DNA from: Micromonospora chokoriensis
GTDB lineage: Bacteria > Actinomycetota > Actinomycetes > Mycobacteriales > Micromonosporaceae
Direction: 5' to 3'
Assembly: GCF_000718555.1 (NCBI RefSeq)
Contig: NZ_JOAN01000014.1
Coordinates: forward strand, 62,001 to 126,000
Length of the DNA stretch: 64,000 nucleotides
The position numbers were made by a program, and so were the translations under genes. Positions 1-9,830 of this stretch are shown here, piece by piece. Numbering within the stretch: the first letter of the stretch is position 1; each line of letters opens with the position of its first letter. Below the pieces are notes generated by a model. That model ran no database searches. It saw only the letters and a program-made list of their open reading frames with translations, and was not told the DNA's origin.

Positions 1-69
1 CGCAGGTCAATCTGGTGAGGGTGGCCGGGCGACGCCGAGGTCTGCGTTGACCGCCGGCGCGGCTATGTG

Positions 70-245
70 GCAGCATTCGCGGCCTGACGGCAGTGAAGGA
101 AGTCGGTGCGAATCCGACGCGGTCCCGCCACTGTCACCGGGGAGTGATCCCCCCTCGTGAGTCACGGCCGTGTGTCTGCGGTTGGAAGGCCGGGGGAGAG
201 CGTCGATCCGGAAGCCAGGATACTTCGGCCGTCGGATGTACCCCA
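70..245 (+). promoter_or_regulatory. Cobalamin (B12) riboswitch
   Basis: This is a cobalamin-binding leader RNA that should lower expression of the downstream cobalamin operon when coenzyme B12 is plentiful. Conserved blocks of the class are readable in order: GGTGCGAATCC (105-115), the CCGCCACTG block (125-133), GGAAGG (184-189) and the B12 box GAAGCCAGGATAC (211-223). The 5' boundary is approximate. The next ribosome binding site, AGGAGG at 261-266, lies just past the aptamer, so control of translation initiation is the likely output; I did not fold the RNA. Confidence 0.93.
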
Positions 246-271
246 GGGCGTGGACACCCGAGGAGGACCCG

Positions 272-346
272 ATGACGCACGGCGTCTCATTCATCGACGA
301 TCATCGTCACATCGCGCTGCAGGTCGCTGGCTTCCGGTACCGCTGA
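272..346 (+). CDS. 24-residue peptide ORF between riboswitch and cobN
   Basis: This short ORF starts with ATG behind a very good ribosome binding site (AGGAGG at 261-266) and ends at TGA 344-346. The product is 24 residues, starts MTHGVSFIDDHRHIALQ, and contains three histidines and two aspartates in a short stretch, which could bind metal. I do not recognise the family. It may be a real small protein, for example for cobalt handling, or a leader peptide whose translation carries the riboswitch decision to cobN. The good ribosome binding site supports translation; conservation is unknown. Confidence 0.5.
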   Translation: MTHGVSFIDDHRHIALQVAGFRYR

Positions 347-385
347 GCGGGCCGTCGTACCGGCGTACCCACCCGCATCGTCCCG

Positions 386-413
386 GACGCCCCCGTGTGG
401 GGGCGGGGGCGTC
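386..413 (+). terminator. GC-rich hairpin between leader ORF and cobN
   Basis: The arms GACGCCCCC (386-394) and GGGGGCGTC (405-413) are perfect complements around a 10-base loop. There is no U-tract. It lies 17 bases before the cobN start and could act as an attenuator or pause, or could restrict access to the cobN ribosome binding site at about 420. Confidence 0.4.
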
Positions 414-430
414 ACTCTCCGGAGCCTGCC

Positions 431-3400
431 GTGCGCATCCTGCTGCTCTCCACCGCCGACACCGATCTGCTGGCCGCCCGCGCCAGCGGCGCCGACTATC
501 GATTGGCCAACCCCGCACGAGTCACCGCCGAGGAGGTGCCCGCCCTGCTCGACGGGGTCGCCCTCGTCGTCGTACGCCTGCTCGGGGGTCGGCAGGCGTG
601 GCCGGACGGCCTCGCCGCGGTGCTCGCCACCGGCGTGCCGACGGTCGTGCTCGGCGGCGAGGCGCTACCCGACGCGGAGCTGATGGCCATCTCCACCGTG
701 CCGTCCGGAGTCGTCACCCAGGCGCTGGCGTACCTGGTCGAGGGTGGTCCGGAGAACCTGGGGCAGTTGTCCCGGTTCCTCTCCGACACGGTGCTGCTCA
801 CCGGCGAGGGGTTCGCCCCGCCCGCACCCACCCCGGCGTACGGCGTGCACGGCGACCACCCGACCGACCCGGACCGCCCGACCGTGGGGATCGTCTTCTA
901 CCGGGCGCACGCCCTCGCCGGCAACACCGGTTTCGTCGACGTGCTCGCGGACGCGGTCCACAAAGCCGGTGGCAACCCGCTGCCGATCTTCTGTGGCTCG
1001 CTGCGCGGGCTGACCGCGGGCGCCGGCCCTCTCGGGCTCTTCGCTCGCTGTGACGCGCTGCTGGTCACGGTGCTCGCAGCAGGCGGTGCGGTCGCCGCGG
1101 ACGCCTCCGGTGGCGGCGACGAGGACGCCTGGGACGTCGGCGCCCTGGCCGCCCTGGACGTGCCGATCATCCAGGCGCTCTGCCTCACCAGCACCCGGGC
1201 GCAGTGGGCCGACAGCGACGCCGGGCTTTCCCCATTGGACGCGGCGATGCAGGTGGCCATCCCCGAGTTCGACGGCCGGATCGTCACCGTGCCGTTCTCG
1301 TTCAAGCAGATCGACGCCGACGGCCTCTCGATCTACGCCGCCGACGCCGAGCGGGCCGCCCGGGTCGCCGGGATCGCGGTGCGCCACGCCCGGCTGCGGT
1401 ACGTGCCGAACGCCGACAAGCGGGTCGCCGTGGTGCTCAGCTCCTACCCCACCAAGCATTCCCGGGTCGGCAACGCCGTCGGGTTGGACACCCCGGTCTC
1501 GGCGGTCCGGCTGTTCGCCGCGCTCGCCGACGCCGGCTACGACCTGGGTGACGCGCCACTGCCCGACGACGGCGACGCGCTGATCCACGCGCTGATCGCC
1601 GCCGGTGGGCACGACGTGGAGTGGCTCACCCCGGAGCAGTTGGCCGCCGCCGAGGCCCGGATACCGGGGCAGACATACCAACGCTGGTTCGATCAGGTCC
1701 CGGCCGACCTGCGTGAGCGGATGCGGGAACACTGGGGTGAGCCGCCCGGCGAGCTGTACACCGACGGCGGCGACATCGTGCTGGCCGGGCTGCGCTTCGG
1801 CAACGTGGTGCTGCTGATCCAGCCGCCGCGCGGCTTCGGGGAGAACCCGATCGCCATCTACCACGACCCGGACCTGCCACCCAGCCACCACTACCTCGCC
1901 GCGTACCGCTGGTTGGTCGCGCCGGTCTCCGACGGCGGCTTCGGCGCGGACGCCGTGGTGCACCTGGGCAAGCACGGCACCCTGGAATGGTTGCCCGGCA
2001 AGGGTCTCGGCCTGGCCGCCGACTGCGCGCCCGACGCGGTCCTCGGCGACCTGCCGTTGGTCTACCCGTTCATCGTCAACGACCCTGGCGAGGGCACCCA
2101 GGCCAAGCGGCGGGCGCACGCCGTGGTCATCGACCACCTGGTGCCGCCGATGGCCCGCGCCGAGACCTACGGCGACCTGGCCAAGCTGGAGCAACTGCTC
2201 GACGAGTACGCCACCGTGCAGGCGCTCGACCCGGCCAAGGTGCCCACCGTGCGGGCGCAGATCTGGGACCTGGTGCGCGCCGCCGAGCTGCACCACGACC
2301 TGCACGCCGAGACGATGCCCGACGCGGACGACTTCGACGACTTCGTGCTGCACCTCGACGGCTACCTGTGCGAGGTCAAGGACGTGCAGATCCGCGACGG
2401 CCTGCACATCCTCGCCGACGCGCCCACCGGCGAACCCCGGGTCAACCTGGTCCTCGCGGTGCTGCGCGCTGCACAGATCTGGGGCGGCGCCCACGCCCTG
2501 CCCGGCCTGCGGCAGGCCCTCGCCGCCGCGTACGGCCTCGACGAGCAGGAGTTGCTCGCGACACCGGGCCAGCGACTGGCGCTACCCACCGCGTTGACCG
2601 ACGCGGTAGACGGGCCGGCCGGCACCGCCGCCGACGCCATCGACCTGATCGAGGCCCTCGCCCGGCGGCTGGTTATCGGCATGGAGACGCTGGACTGGGC
2701 CGTCGACGCGGTCGACGCGGTGGTCACGGAGGTGACCGGCCAGTCGATCCCGGACGTCGCCGCGGTGCTGCACTTCGCCGCCACCGAGCTGGTGCCCCGA
2801 CTGGATCGCACCACCGACGAGCTGACCCACACCCTCGGGGCGCTCGACGGGAGGTTCGTGCCGCCCGGCCCGTCCGGCTCACCCACCCGGGGGCTGGTCA
2901 ACGTGCTGCCCACCGGCCGTAACTTCTACTCCGTCGACCCGAAGGCCATCCCCAGCCGCAACGCCTGGGACGTCGGGGTGGCCCTCGCCGACTCGCTGCT
3001 GGCCCGGCATCTCGCCGACACCGGGGCGTACCCCCGGTCGGTGGGTTTGACCGTGTGGGGCACCAGCGCGATGCGGACCCAGGGTGACGACATCGCCGAG
3101 GTGCTCGCGCTGCTGGGCTGCCGACCGGTCTGGGACGAGCGGTCCCGGCGGGTCACCGGCATCGAGGTGGTGCCGACCGCCGAGCTGGGTCGACCCCGCG
3201 TCGACGTCACCGTGCGCATCTCCGGCTTCTTCCGCGACGCGTTCCCGCACGTGGTGGCGTTGCTCGACGACGCCGTCCGGCGGGTCGCCGCCCTCGACGA
3301 GCCGGACGAGGAGAACTACCTGCGCGCGCATGTGGCCGCCGACCTCGCCGAGCACGGTGACGAGCGGCGGGCCACCGCCCGGATCTTCGGTTCCAAGCCC

Positions 3401-4099
3401 GGCGCGTACGGCGCGGGCCTGCTGCCCCTGATCGACGCCCGGACCTGGCGCAGTGACGCCGACCTCGCCGAGGTGTACGCGGTGTGGGGCGGCTACGCGT
3501 ATGGCCGGGGGCTGGAGGGGCGGGAGGCGCGCGCCGACATGGAGCGCTCCTTCGCCCGGATCGCGGTGGCGGTGAAGAACCAGGACACCCGCGAGCACGA
3601 CATCGTCGACTCCGACGACTACTTCCAGTACCACGGCGGAATGGTGGCGATGGTCCGTCATCTCACCGGCACGTCACCGCAGGCGTACGTGGGTGACTCG
3701 GCGACGCCGCACGACGTGCGGACCCGCACGCTGGGCGAGGAGACCCGGCGGGTGTTCCGGGCCCGGGTGGTCAACCCGAAGTGGATCGCCGCGATGCGCC
3801 GGCACGGCTACAAGGGCGCGTTCGAGCTGGCGGCCACAGTGGACTACCTGTTCGGCTACGACGCCACCGCCGGTGTGGTCGACGACTGGATGTACGAGCA
3901 CCTGGCCGCCGCGTACGTCTTCGACGACACCACCCGGGAGTTCCTTCAGCGGTCCAACCCGTGGGCGCTGCGCGGCATCACCGAGCGGCTGTTGGAGGCC
4001 GCCGACCGAGGGCTGTGGGCCAAACCCGAGCCGGCCACCCTGGACCGGCTGCGCGACACGTACCTGGCCAGTGAGGGCGATCTGGAGGACCGGGCATGA
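431..4099 (+). CDS. cobN: Cobaltochelatase large subunit CobN
   Basis: CobN is the large, porphyrin-binding subunit of the ATP-dependent cobaltochelatase that inserts cobalt into hydrogenobyrinate a,c-diamide. The product is 1222 residues, the usual size of the CobN/ChlH/BchH family. The family block around [18 protein letters not shown] followed by [18 protein letters not shown] is intact. I chose GTG 431 because it gives the N-terminus [14 protein letters not shown] and has GGAG at 420-423; an upstream ATG in frame at 395 has no good ribosome binding site and would overlap the hairpin. The gene is first of the riboswitch-controlled operon and overlaps the next gene by 4 bases (ATGA). Confidence 0.95.
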   Translation: MRILLLSTADTDLLAARASGADYRLANPARVTAEEVPALLDGVALVVVRLLGGRQAWPDGLAAVLATGVPTVVLGGEALPDAELMAISTVPSGVVTQALAYLVEGGPENLGQLSRFLSDTVLLTGEGFAPPAPTPAYGVHGDHPTDPDRPTVGIVFYRAHALAGNTGFVDVLADAVHKAGGNPLPIFCGSLRGLTAGAGPLGLFARCDALLVTVLAAGGAVAADASGGGDEDAWDVGALAALDVPIIQALCLTSTRAQWADSDAGLSPLDAAMQVAIPEFDGRIVTVPFSFKQIDADGLSIYAADAERAARVAGIAVRHARLRYVPNADKRVAVVLSSYPTKHSRVGNAVGLDTPVSAVRLFAALADAGYDLGDAPLPDDGDALIHALIAAGGHDVEWLTPEQLAAAEARIPGQTYQRWFDQVPADLRERMREHWGEPPGELYTDGGDIVLAGLRFGNVVLLIQPPRGFGENPIAIYHDPDLPPSHHYLAAYRWLVAPVSDGGFGADAVVHLGKHGTLEWLPGKGLGLAADCAPDAVLGDLPLVYPFIVNDPGEGTQAKRRAHAVVIDHLVPPMARAETYGDLAKLEQLLDEYATVQALDPAKVPTVRAQIWDLVRAAELHHDLHAETMPDADDFDDFVLHLDGYLCEVKDVQIRDGLHILADAPTGEPRVNLVLAVLRAAQIWGGAHALPGLRQALAAAYGLDEQELLATPGQRLALPTALTDAVDGPAGTAADAIDLIEALARRLVIGMETLDWAVDAVDAVVTEVTGQSIPDVAAVLHFAATELVPRLDRTTDELTHTLGALDGRFVPPGPSGSPTRGLVNVLPTGRNFYSVDPKAIPSRNAWDVGVALADSLLARHLADTGAYPRSVGLTVWGTSAMRTQGDDIAEVLALLGCRPVWDERSRRVTGIEVVPTAELGRPRVDVTVRISGFFRDAFPHVVALLDDAVRRVAALDEPDEENYLRAHVAADLAEHGDERRATARIFGSKPGAYGAGLLPLIDARTWRSDADLAEVYAVWGGYAYGRGLEGREARADMERSFARIAVAVKNQDTREHDIVDSDDYFQYHGGMVAMVRHLTGTSPQAYVGDSATPHDVRTRTLGEETRRVFRARVVNPKWIAAMRRHGYKGAFELAATVDYLFGYDATAGVVDDWMYEHLAAAYVFDDTTREFLQRSNPWALRGITERLLEAADRGLWAKPEPATLDRLRDTYLASEGDLEDRA

Positions 4100-6252
4100 C
4101 GATCTATCCCTTCAGTGCGGTGCTTGGGATGGCCGACATGCGGTTGGCGTTGCTGCTCAACGCGGTCTCCCCGGCGATCGGCGGGGTCCTGGTGCGCGGT
4201 GAGAAGGGGACCGCCAAATCCACCGCCGTACGGGCTCTCGCCGCGTTGCTGCCCCCGGTCCACCGGGTCGCGGGCTGCCGGTTCGGCTGTGACCCGGCCG
4301 ACCCCGACACCGCCTGCCCGGACGGCCCGCATCCGGCCGACGCCGCCGCCGAGACCCGACCGGCCCGCCTCGTCGAGCTGCCGGTCGGCGCGGCCGAGGA
4401 CCGGGTGGTCGGCTCACTTGACCTGGAGAAGGCGCTCGGCGAGGGGGTACGCGCCTTCGAGCCGGGCCTGCTCGCCGCCGCGCACCGGGGCGTGCTCTAC
4501 GTCGACGAGGTCAACCTGCTGCACGACCACCTCGTCGACCTGCTGCTCGACGCGGCGGCGATGGGCCGCAGCCACGTCGAGCGGGAGGGCGTCTCGGTCA
4601 GCCACGCGGCCCGGTTCCTGCTGGTCGGCACGATGAACCCGGAGGAGGGGGAGCTGCGCCCGCAGTTGCTCGACCGGTTCGGGCTCACCGTGGAGGTGGG
4701 TGCCAGCCGCGATCCGGAGATCCGGGTCGAGGTGGTCCGTCGCCGGCTCGCCGCCGACGCCGACCCGGCCGGCTTCGCGGCCCGCTGGGCCGACGCCGAC
4801 GCGGAGATCGCCGGCCAGGTGGCCGCCGCCCGCCGCCGGCTTCCCGGGGTACGACTTCCGGACGCCGCGCTGCGGCAGATCGCCGAGGTATGCGCGGCGT
4901 TCGACGTGGACGGGATGCGCGCCGACATCGTCACCGCCCGCACCGCCCTCGCCCACGCCGCCTGGCACGGCCGGGATCGGGTCACCATCGACGACGTCCG
5001 GGTGGCCGCCCGACTGGCCCTGCCACACCGCCGTCGCCGCGATCCGTTCGACACCCCGGGGCTGGACGAGAAGCGCCTCGACGAGGCGTTGCAGCGTGCC
5101 CAGGACGCCCACCCCGACGACCCGGACGACAACGGCCCCGACGACGGTAGCCCGGACGACCGTGGCCCGACCGGTGGCGGCCCGCAGGGCGGTGGCGGCC
5201 CAGCTGACGGGGGCGGCCCAGCTGACGGGGGCGGCCCGGCTGACGGGGGCGGCCCGCACGACGGCGACGGCGTCGACCAGGGTGGCGACGGCCAGGATGT
5301 GCCCACCCGCGGTGGTCGGGAGGCGGCGGCCGGTGCTGAGGACCCGACCAGGGGCGGCGGGGAGTCCCAGCCGGTGGCGGTACCCCGGGGTGGGTTGAGG
5401 GCGCGGGTGCTCACCGCTCCCGGCGTGGGTGACGGAGTGCCGGGGCGACGGTCGCGGGCCCGCACCGGGCGGGGCCGCACCACCGGCGCCCGGGTGCCGG
5501 CGGGCCGGGTCGACGCGCTGCACCTGCCGGCCACGATCCGCGCCGCCGCGCCACACCAGGCGGCCCGGGGCCGGCTCACCGGCCCGCTTCGACTGCGCCA
5601 CGACGATGTCCGCGAGGCGGTTCGCGAAGGTCGCGAGGGCAACCTGGTGCTGTTCGTGGTGGACGCGAGCGGCTCGATGGGCGCCCGGCAGCGGATGACC
5701 ACCGTGAAGGACGCGGTGCTCGCCCTGCTCACCGACGCGTACCAGCGGCGGGACAAGGTAGCGGTGATCGCGTTCCGGGGTGCCGGTGCCCGGACCCTGC
5801 TGCCGGCGACCTCGTCGGTGCTGGCCGCCTCGACCAGGCTGGCCGAGTTGCCCACCGGCGGGCGTACGCCGCTGGCGGAAGGGTTGCTCGCCGCCGCCGA
5901 CCTGCTGCGGGTGGAGCGCCTGCGCGACCCGAAGCGCCGCCCGCTGGTCCTCATCGTCACCGACGGCAGAGCCACCGCGGGTCAGCGTCCGCTCGACCGC
6001 GCGGCAGCAGCGGCAGCGGTCCTGGCGGCAACCGGCGCCCCCTGCGTGGTCGTCGACTGCGAGTCCGGCCCGGTCCGCCTAAATCTGGCCAATCGCCTGG
6101 CAACCCAGCTGCAAGCCCCCCGCCACCACCTAAACGACCTAACCCACGCCCCCCACCGAGGAGATCTTGGAAGGAAATGGCCCCTGGAAGGGCGGATTCC
6201 TTCCAAGATCTCGACCGGCACCACCATCACGCCAGCCAGGGGAGATCGCTGA
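4096..6252 (+). CDS. Fused ChlI/ChlD-type chelatase ATPase subunit (CobN partner)
   Basis: This is the motor subunit expected to work with CobN in actinomycetes, in place of separate CobS and CobT. The N-terminal AAA+ domain has Walker [10 protein letters not shown] (about residues 35-43), Walker [11 protein letters not shown] (about 133-142) and a cysteine cluster (61, 65, 73). A Gly/Pro/Asp-rich linker follows with three tandem 18-bp units (5194-5247) encoding GGPADG. The C-terminal third is a von Willebrand A domain with an intact MIDAS motif DASGSMG (about 523) and TDGRAT. The last 30 or so residues look unlike a normal domain end because a 16-bp inverted repeat (6161-6212) is translated in frame, and the preceding stretch uses rare CTA and AAT codons. 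The stop overlaps the cobO start. Confidence 0.92.
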   Translation: MTIYPFSAVLGMADMRLALLLNAVSPAIGGVLVRGEKGTAKSTAVRALAALLPPVHRVAGCRFGCDPADPDTACPDGPHPADAAAETRPARLVELPVGAAEDRVVGSLDLEKALGEGVRAFEPGLLAAAHRGVLYVDEVNLLHDHLVDLLLDAAAMGRSHVEREGVSVSHAARFLLVGTMNPEEGELRPQLLDRFGLTVEVGASRDPEIRVEVVRRRLAADADPAGFAARWADADAEIAGQVAAARRRLPGVRLPDAALRQIAEVCAAFDVDGMRADIVTARTALAHAAWHGRDRVTIDDVRVAARLALPHRRRRDPFDTPGLDEKRLDEALQRAQDAHPDDPDDNGPDDGSPDDRGPTGGGPQGGGGPADGGGPADGGGPADGGGPHDGDGVDQGGDGQDVPTRGGREAAAGAEDPTRGGGESQPVAVPRGGLRARVLTAPGVGDGVPGRRSRARTGRGRTTGARVPAGRVDALHLPATIRAAAPHQAARGRLTGPLRLRHDDVREAVREGREGNLVLFVVDASGSMGARQRMTTVKDAVLALLTDAYQRRDKVAVIAFRGAGARTLLPATSSVLAASTRLAELPTGGRTPLAEGLLAAADLLRVERLRDPKRRPLVLIVTDGRATAGQRPLDRAAAAAAVLAATGAPCVVVDCESGPVRLNLANRLATQLQAPRHHLNDLTHAPHRGDLGRKWPLEGRIPSKISTGTTITPARGDR
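5194..5247 (+). repeat. Three tandem 18-bp units in the chelatase linker
   Basis: Three near-identical 18-bp units (GGCGGCCCAGCTGACGGG, third unit with one change) follow one another in frame and encode GGPADG three times in the flexible linker between the AAA+ and VWA domains. Slippage could vary linker length between strains. Confidence 0.85.
6161..6212. repeat. Perfect 16-bp inverted repeat inside the chelatase 3' end
   Basis: The arms GAGATCTTGGAAGGAA (6161-6176) and its exact reverse complement (6197-6212) enclose a 20-base spacer that is itself partly self-complementary (GCCCCT against AAGGGC). It lies inside the last codons of the chlI-chlD gene, 40 bases before the cobO start. The sequence is A/T-richer than the surrounding genes. 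It looks like a REP-like or MITE-like palindrome that landed in the operon and kept the reading frame open. It could also act as an internal mRNA stabiliser or partial terminator. Confidence 0.8.
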
Positions 6253-6863
6253 TGCCGCAGGGACAGCCGAGTTCGGTGCCTCTCGACGGGTTGACTACCC
6301 GGCAGCGGCGGCACCGGCCATTGCTGATCGTCCACACCGGACAGATGAAAGGGAAGTCCACCGCCGCCTTCGGGTTGGCGTTGCGGGCCTGGACGGCCGG
6401 TCTGCCGGTCGGGGTGTTCCAGTTCGTCAAGAGCGCCAAGTGGCGGGTGGGGGAGGAGAACGCCTTCCGGGCGCTCGGCGAGGTGCACGAGCGCACCGGC
6501 CAGGGTGCGCCGGTGGCCTGGCACAAGATGGGCGAGGGCTGGTCCTGGATCCAGCGCGGCGGCGAGGCCGACCACGCCGCCGATGCCCTGGAGGGCTGGC
6601 GGCAGATCCAGCGCGACCTGGCCGCGCAGCGTTACGGGCTGTACGTGCTGGACGAGTTCACCTACCCGATGAAGTGGGGCTGGGTAGACGTCGACGAGGT
6701 GGTCGCCACCCTGGCCGACCGGCCCGGCTTCCAACACGTCGTGATCACCGGTCGGGACGCCGACCCGCGCCTGGTCGCCGCCGCCGACCTGGTCGCTGAG
6801 CTGACCAAGGTCAAGCACCCGATGGACGCCGGCCAGAAGGGTCAGAAGGGCATCGAGTGGTAA
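6252..6863 (+). CDS. cobO: Cob(I)yrinic acid a,c-diamide adenosyltransferase
   Basis: This enzyme transfers the adenosyl group of ATP to the corrin cobalt and makes the Co-C bond of coenzyme B12. The product is 203 residues. The P-loop variant TGQMKGKSTAAFG sits near residue 30, and the family block VLDEFTYPMKWGW follows in the centre. The start ATG 6252 forms a TGATG overlap with the chelatase stop. The upstream inverted repeat leaves only AGGGGAGATCG as leader, which still provides a ribosome binding site. The last 7 bases overlap cobB. Confidence 0.95.
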   Translation: MPQGQPSSVPLDGLTTRQRRHRPLLIVHTGQMKGKSTAAFGLALRAWTAGLPVGVFQFVKSAKWRVGEENAFRALGEVHERTGQGAPVAWHKMGEGWSWIQRGGEADHAADALEGWRQIQRDLAAQRYGLYVLDEFTYPMKWGWVDVDEVVATLADRPGFQHVVITGRDADPRLVAAADLVAELTKVKHPMDAGQKGQKGIEW

Positions 6864-8212
6864 GCACCCCTTGGGCGCTGCCCCGGGTCGTGGTCGCCGC
6901 GCCGGCCAGCGGCCACGGCAAGACGACAGTGGCCACCGGGCTGCTCGCCGCGCTGCGCCGACGGGGCCTGACGGTCAGCCCGCACAAGGTCGGCCCCGAC
7001 TACATCGACCCCGGCTACCACGCCCTCGCCGCCGGGCGAGAAGGGCGCAACCTCGACCCGTTCCTGGTCGGCCCCGAGCGAATCGCACCCCTGCTGCGAC
7101 ACGGCGCGAGCGTCCCCACGCCGGCCGACATCGCCGTGGTGGAGGGCGTCATGGGGCTGCACGACGGCGCGGTGGGCCGCCGCGACTACGCCTCCACCGC
7201 GCACGTCGCCCGGCTGATCGAGGCACCCGTGCTGCTGGTGCTGGACACCACCGCGCAGGGCCGCTCGGCCGCCGCGCTGACGCTGGGCATGGCCGCGTTC
7301 GACCCGGCGGTGCGCATCGGCGGCGTGATCCTCAACCGGGTCGGGTCGCCCCGGCACGAGACGCTGCTGCGCGATGCCCTCGCCGAGGTGGGCGTACCGG
7401 TGCTCGGGGCGGTCACCCGCGCCGCCGAGGTGGCTGCGCCGGCCCGGCATCTCGGGTTGGTGCCGGTCGCTGAGCGGGCACCCGAATCCCTCGCCATCGT
7501 CGCCGCGCTCGCCGAGCTGGTCGAGGCCACCGTGGACCTCGACGCCGTGCTCGCCCTGGCCCGCACCGCCGCGCCGCTGACCACCCCGGCGTGGGACCCG
7601 GTCACCGCCGTCGGCGGGCTGGCCGGCGTCGAGCGACCACTGGTCGCGCTGGCCGGTGGTCCGGCCTTCACCTTCTCGTACGCGGAGACCACCGAGCTGC
7701 TCACCGCGGCCGGCGCGGACGTCGTCACCGTCGACCCGCTGCGCGACCCGGCGCTGCCCACCGGCACCCGGGCGGTGGTGATCGGCGGCGGCTTCCCCGA
7801 GGCGTACGCCCCGGCGTTGGCCGGCAACGCCACGCTCCGCGCCGAGCTGGCCGACTTCGACGGGCCGATCGTGGCCGAGTGCGCCGGGCTGCTCTATCTC
7901 GGGCGGTCCCTGGACGGCGTACCGATGTGCGGACGGCTCGACCTGACCGCCCGGATGACCGGCCGGCTCACCCTCGGCTACCGCGAGGCGGTGGCCGTCA
8001 CCGACTCCCCGGTGAGCCGCGCCAACGAGCCGGTACGCGGCCACGAGTTCCACCGCACCAGCACCGACCCGGGGCACGGCGACCGGCCGGCCTGGCGCTG
8101 GAACGATGCGGCGCACGGCTTCGTCACCGGCCGCGTGCACGCCTCCTACCTGCACACCCACTGGGCGGGGCACCCCGCTGCGGCCCGCCGGCTGGTCGAG
8201 GCGTGCCGATGA
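6857..8212 (+). CDS. cobB: Cobyrinate / hydrogenobyrinate a,c-diamide synthase
   Basis: CobB (CbiA family) amidates the a and c side chains of the macrocycle using glutamine and ATP. The 451-residue product has an N-terminal dethiobiotin-synthetase-like ATP domain with SGHGKTTVATGL and HKVGPDYIDPGYH, and a C-terminal class I glutaminase domain with the nucleophile in AECAGLLYLG. The start is GTG 6857, overlapping cobO. The length is normal for the family. Confidence 0.95.
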   Translation: MVSTPWALPRVVVAAPASGHGKTTVATGLLAALRRRGLTVSPHKVGPDYIDPGYHALAAGREGRNLDPFLVGPERIAPLLRHGASVPTPADIAVVEGVMGLHDGAVGRRDYASTAHVARLIEAPVLLVLDTTAQGRSAAALTLGMAAFDPAVRIGGVILNRVGSPRHETLLRDALAEVGVPVLGAVTRAAEVAAPARHLGLVPVAERAPESLAIVAALAELVEATVDLDAVLALARTAAPLTTPAWDPVTAVGGLAGVERPLVALAGGPAFTFSYAETTELLTAAGADVVTVDPLRDPALPTGTRAVVIGGGFPEAYAPALAGNATLRAELADFDGPIVAECAGLLYLGRSLDGVPMCGRLDLTARMTGRLTLGYREAVAVTDSPVSRANEPVRGHEFHRTSTDPGHGDRPAWRWNDAAHGFVTGRVHASYLHTHWAGHPAAARRLVEACR

Positions 8213-8988
8213 GCGCCGACGCCACGCTGACCGGGGTGGGTGTGGGCCCCGGTGACCCGGAACTGCTGACCATCAAGGCGGTGCGCGTCCTGCACGAGGC
8301 CGACCTGGTCTTCGTACCCGTGATGGCGGACCGGGTAGCGACCACCGGGACCGCCGATCCGACGCCGCCGGGTGCGGACGCCGGGCGGGCCGAGGCGACC
8401 GTGCGCTCCCACGTGCCGGCGGACCGGCTGCGCCGGCTGCCGTTCGCGCTGGACGACCGGGGTGGGGTGACCGCCCGTCGGACGGCAGCCTGGGACGACG
8501 CGGCCCGGGTGGTCGTCGAGGTGATCGACGCGGGGGCACGGTCCCTGGCCTTCGCCACCATCGGCGACCCCAACGTCTACTCCACCTTCGGCTATCTGGC
8601 GCAGAGCGTCCGGGCCCTGCGTCCGGCGGTGCGGGTGGCGACCGTGCCCGGCGTCACCGCCATGCAGGACCTGGCGGCACGCAGCGGCACCCCGCTCTGC
8701 GAGGGACGCGAGCCGCTCACCCTGCTGCCGGCCACCGCGGGCCTGGCGCTCTTCGCCGACGCGCTCGCCGGGCCGGGCACCGTGGTCGCCTACAAGGGTT
8801 GGCGGCGGCACCCGGAACTGCTCGCCGAGCTACGCCGACAGGGCCGCCTCGCCGACGCGGTGCTCGGACGCAGCCTGGGGCTCCCGGGCGAACGCGTCGG
8901 GCCGGTCGACGCCACCGAGCACGACCTGCCCTACCTGTCGACGCTGCTGGTCCCGGCCCGCCGCGAGCACCGAGGAGGAAAGCTGTGA
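8209..8988 (+). CDS. cobI: Precorrin-2 C20-methyltransferase
   Basis: This SAM-dependent enzyme of the tetrapyrrole methylase family methylates C-20 of precorrin-2 (CobI), or of cobalt-factor II if cobalt is already present (CbiL). The 259-residue protein opens with TLTGVGVGPGDPELLTIKAV, the first SAM-binding loop, and has TIGDPNVYSTFGYL and VPGVTAMQDLAA further on. It starts at ATG 8209 in an ATGA overlap with cobB and ends in a GTGA overlap with cobM. Confidence 0.93.
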   Translation: MSADATLTGVGVGPGDPELLTIKAVRVLHEADLVFVPVMADRVATTGTADPTPPGADAGRAEATVRSHVPADRLRRLPFALDDRGGVTARRTAAWDDAARVVVEVIDAGARSLAFATIGDPNVYSTFGYLAQSVRALRPAVRVATVPGVTAMQDLAARSGTPLCEGREPLTLLPATAGLALFADALAGPGTVVAYKGWRRHPELLAELRRQGRLADAVLGRSLGLPGERVGPVDATEHDLPYLSTLLVPARREHRGGKL

Positions 8989-9830
8989 CAAGCGACGGCA
9001 AGGTGTGGTTCGTCGGCGCCGGCCCAGGAGCGGCGGACCTGCTGACCCTGCGGGCCGCCCGGGTCATCGCCGAGGCGGACATCGTGATCTGGGCGGCCAG
9101 CCTGGTGCACGCCGACGTGCTCGACCACGCCCGCCCCGACGCGGAGATCGTCGACTCGTCGCAGCTGCCCATCGAGGGCGTGCTGCCGCTCTACCAGCGG
9201 GCCGCCGAGCAGCGGCTGACCGTGGCCCGGATCCACTCCGGCGACCCGGCGCTCTGGGGTGCGGTGCAGGAGCAGCTCGACGTCTGCCGGGCGCTCGACC
9301 TGGCGGTCGAGATCGTGCCCGGGGTGTCCTCGTTCACCGCCGTCGCGGCGATCGTCGGGCGGGAGCTGACCGTGCCGGAGGTCGCCCAGTCGGTGATCCT
9401 CACCCGCCTCGAAGGCGGCAAGACCCCGATGCCGCCCGGCGAGCGGGTCCGCGACTTCGCCCGGCACGGCACCACCATGGCGCTGTTCCTCTCCGCCGCC
9501 CGCTCCGGGCAGGTGCAGGCCGAGCTGCTGGCCGGCGGCTACCCGCAGGACACCCCGGCCGTGGTGGCGTACCAGGCGACCTGGCCCGATGAGCTGGTGG
9601 TGCGCTGCACGGTGGGCACCCTGGAGGCGACGGTCAAGCAGCACAAGCTGTGGAAGCACACCCTCTTCCTCGTCGGGCCGGCCCTCGCCGCCCAAGGAAC
9701 CCGCTCGCACCTGTACCACCCCGGGCACTTCCACACCTTCCGCCGGGCGGAGCCGGCCGCCCGCGCCGAGCTGCGCCGCCAGGCCAGCGCCCGCACCGGG
9801 GGGACAGCCACACCGGGGCACACCCCATGA
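8985..9830 (+). CDS. cobM: Precorrin-4 C11-methyltransferase
   Basis: This tetrapyrrole methylase methylates C-11 of precorrin-4 (CobM) or its cobalt form (CbiF). The 281-residue protein starts KVWFVGAGPGAADLLTLRAA and carries SGDPALWGAVQEQ and VPGVSSFTAVAA, the usual loops for the SAM and tetrapyrrole sites. The start is GTG 8985 behind GAGGAGG. Coupled by GTGA to cobI and by ATGA to cbiD. Confidence 0.94.
   Translation: MTSDGKVWFVGAGPGAADLLTLRAARVIAEADIVIWAASLVHADVLDHARPDAEIVDSSQLPIEGVLPLYQRAAEQRLTVARIHSGDPALWGAVQEQLDVCRALDLAVEIVPGVSSFTAVAAIVGRELTVPEVAQSVILTRLEGGKTPMPPGERVRDFARHGTTMALFLSAARSGQVQAELLAGGYPQDTPAVVAYQATWPDELVVRCTVGTLEATVKQHKLWKHTLFLVGPALAAQGTRSHLYHPGHFHTFRRAEPAARAELRRQASARTGGTATPGHTP

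Noticed and set aside
665..2494. 609-codon minus-strand open frame opposite cobN
   Set aside because: It mirrors codon positions of cobN, has His/Val/Gly-rich low-complexity content and no ribosome binding site; a shadow caused by high GC.
5194..5247. 18-bp tandem repeat as a regulatory iteron
   Set aside because: It is in frame inside the chelatase linker and encodes GGPADG repeats, so it is a coding repeat.
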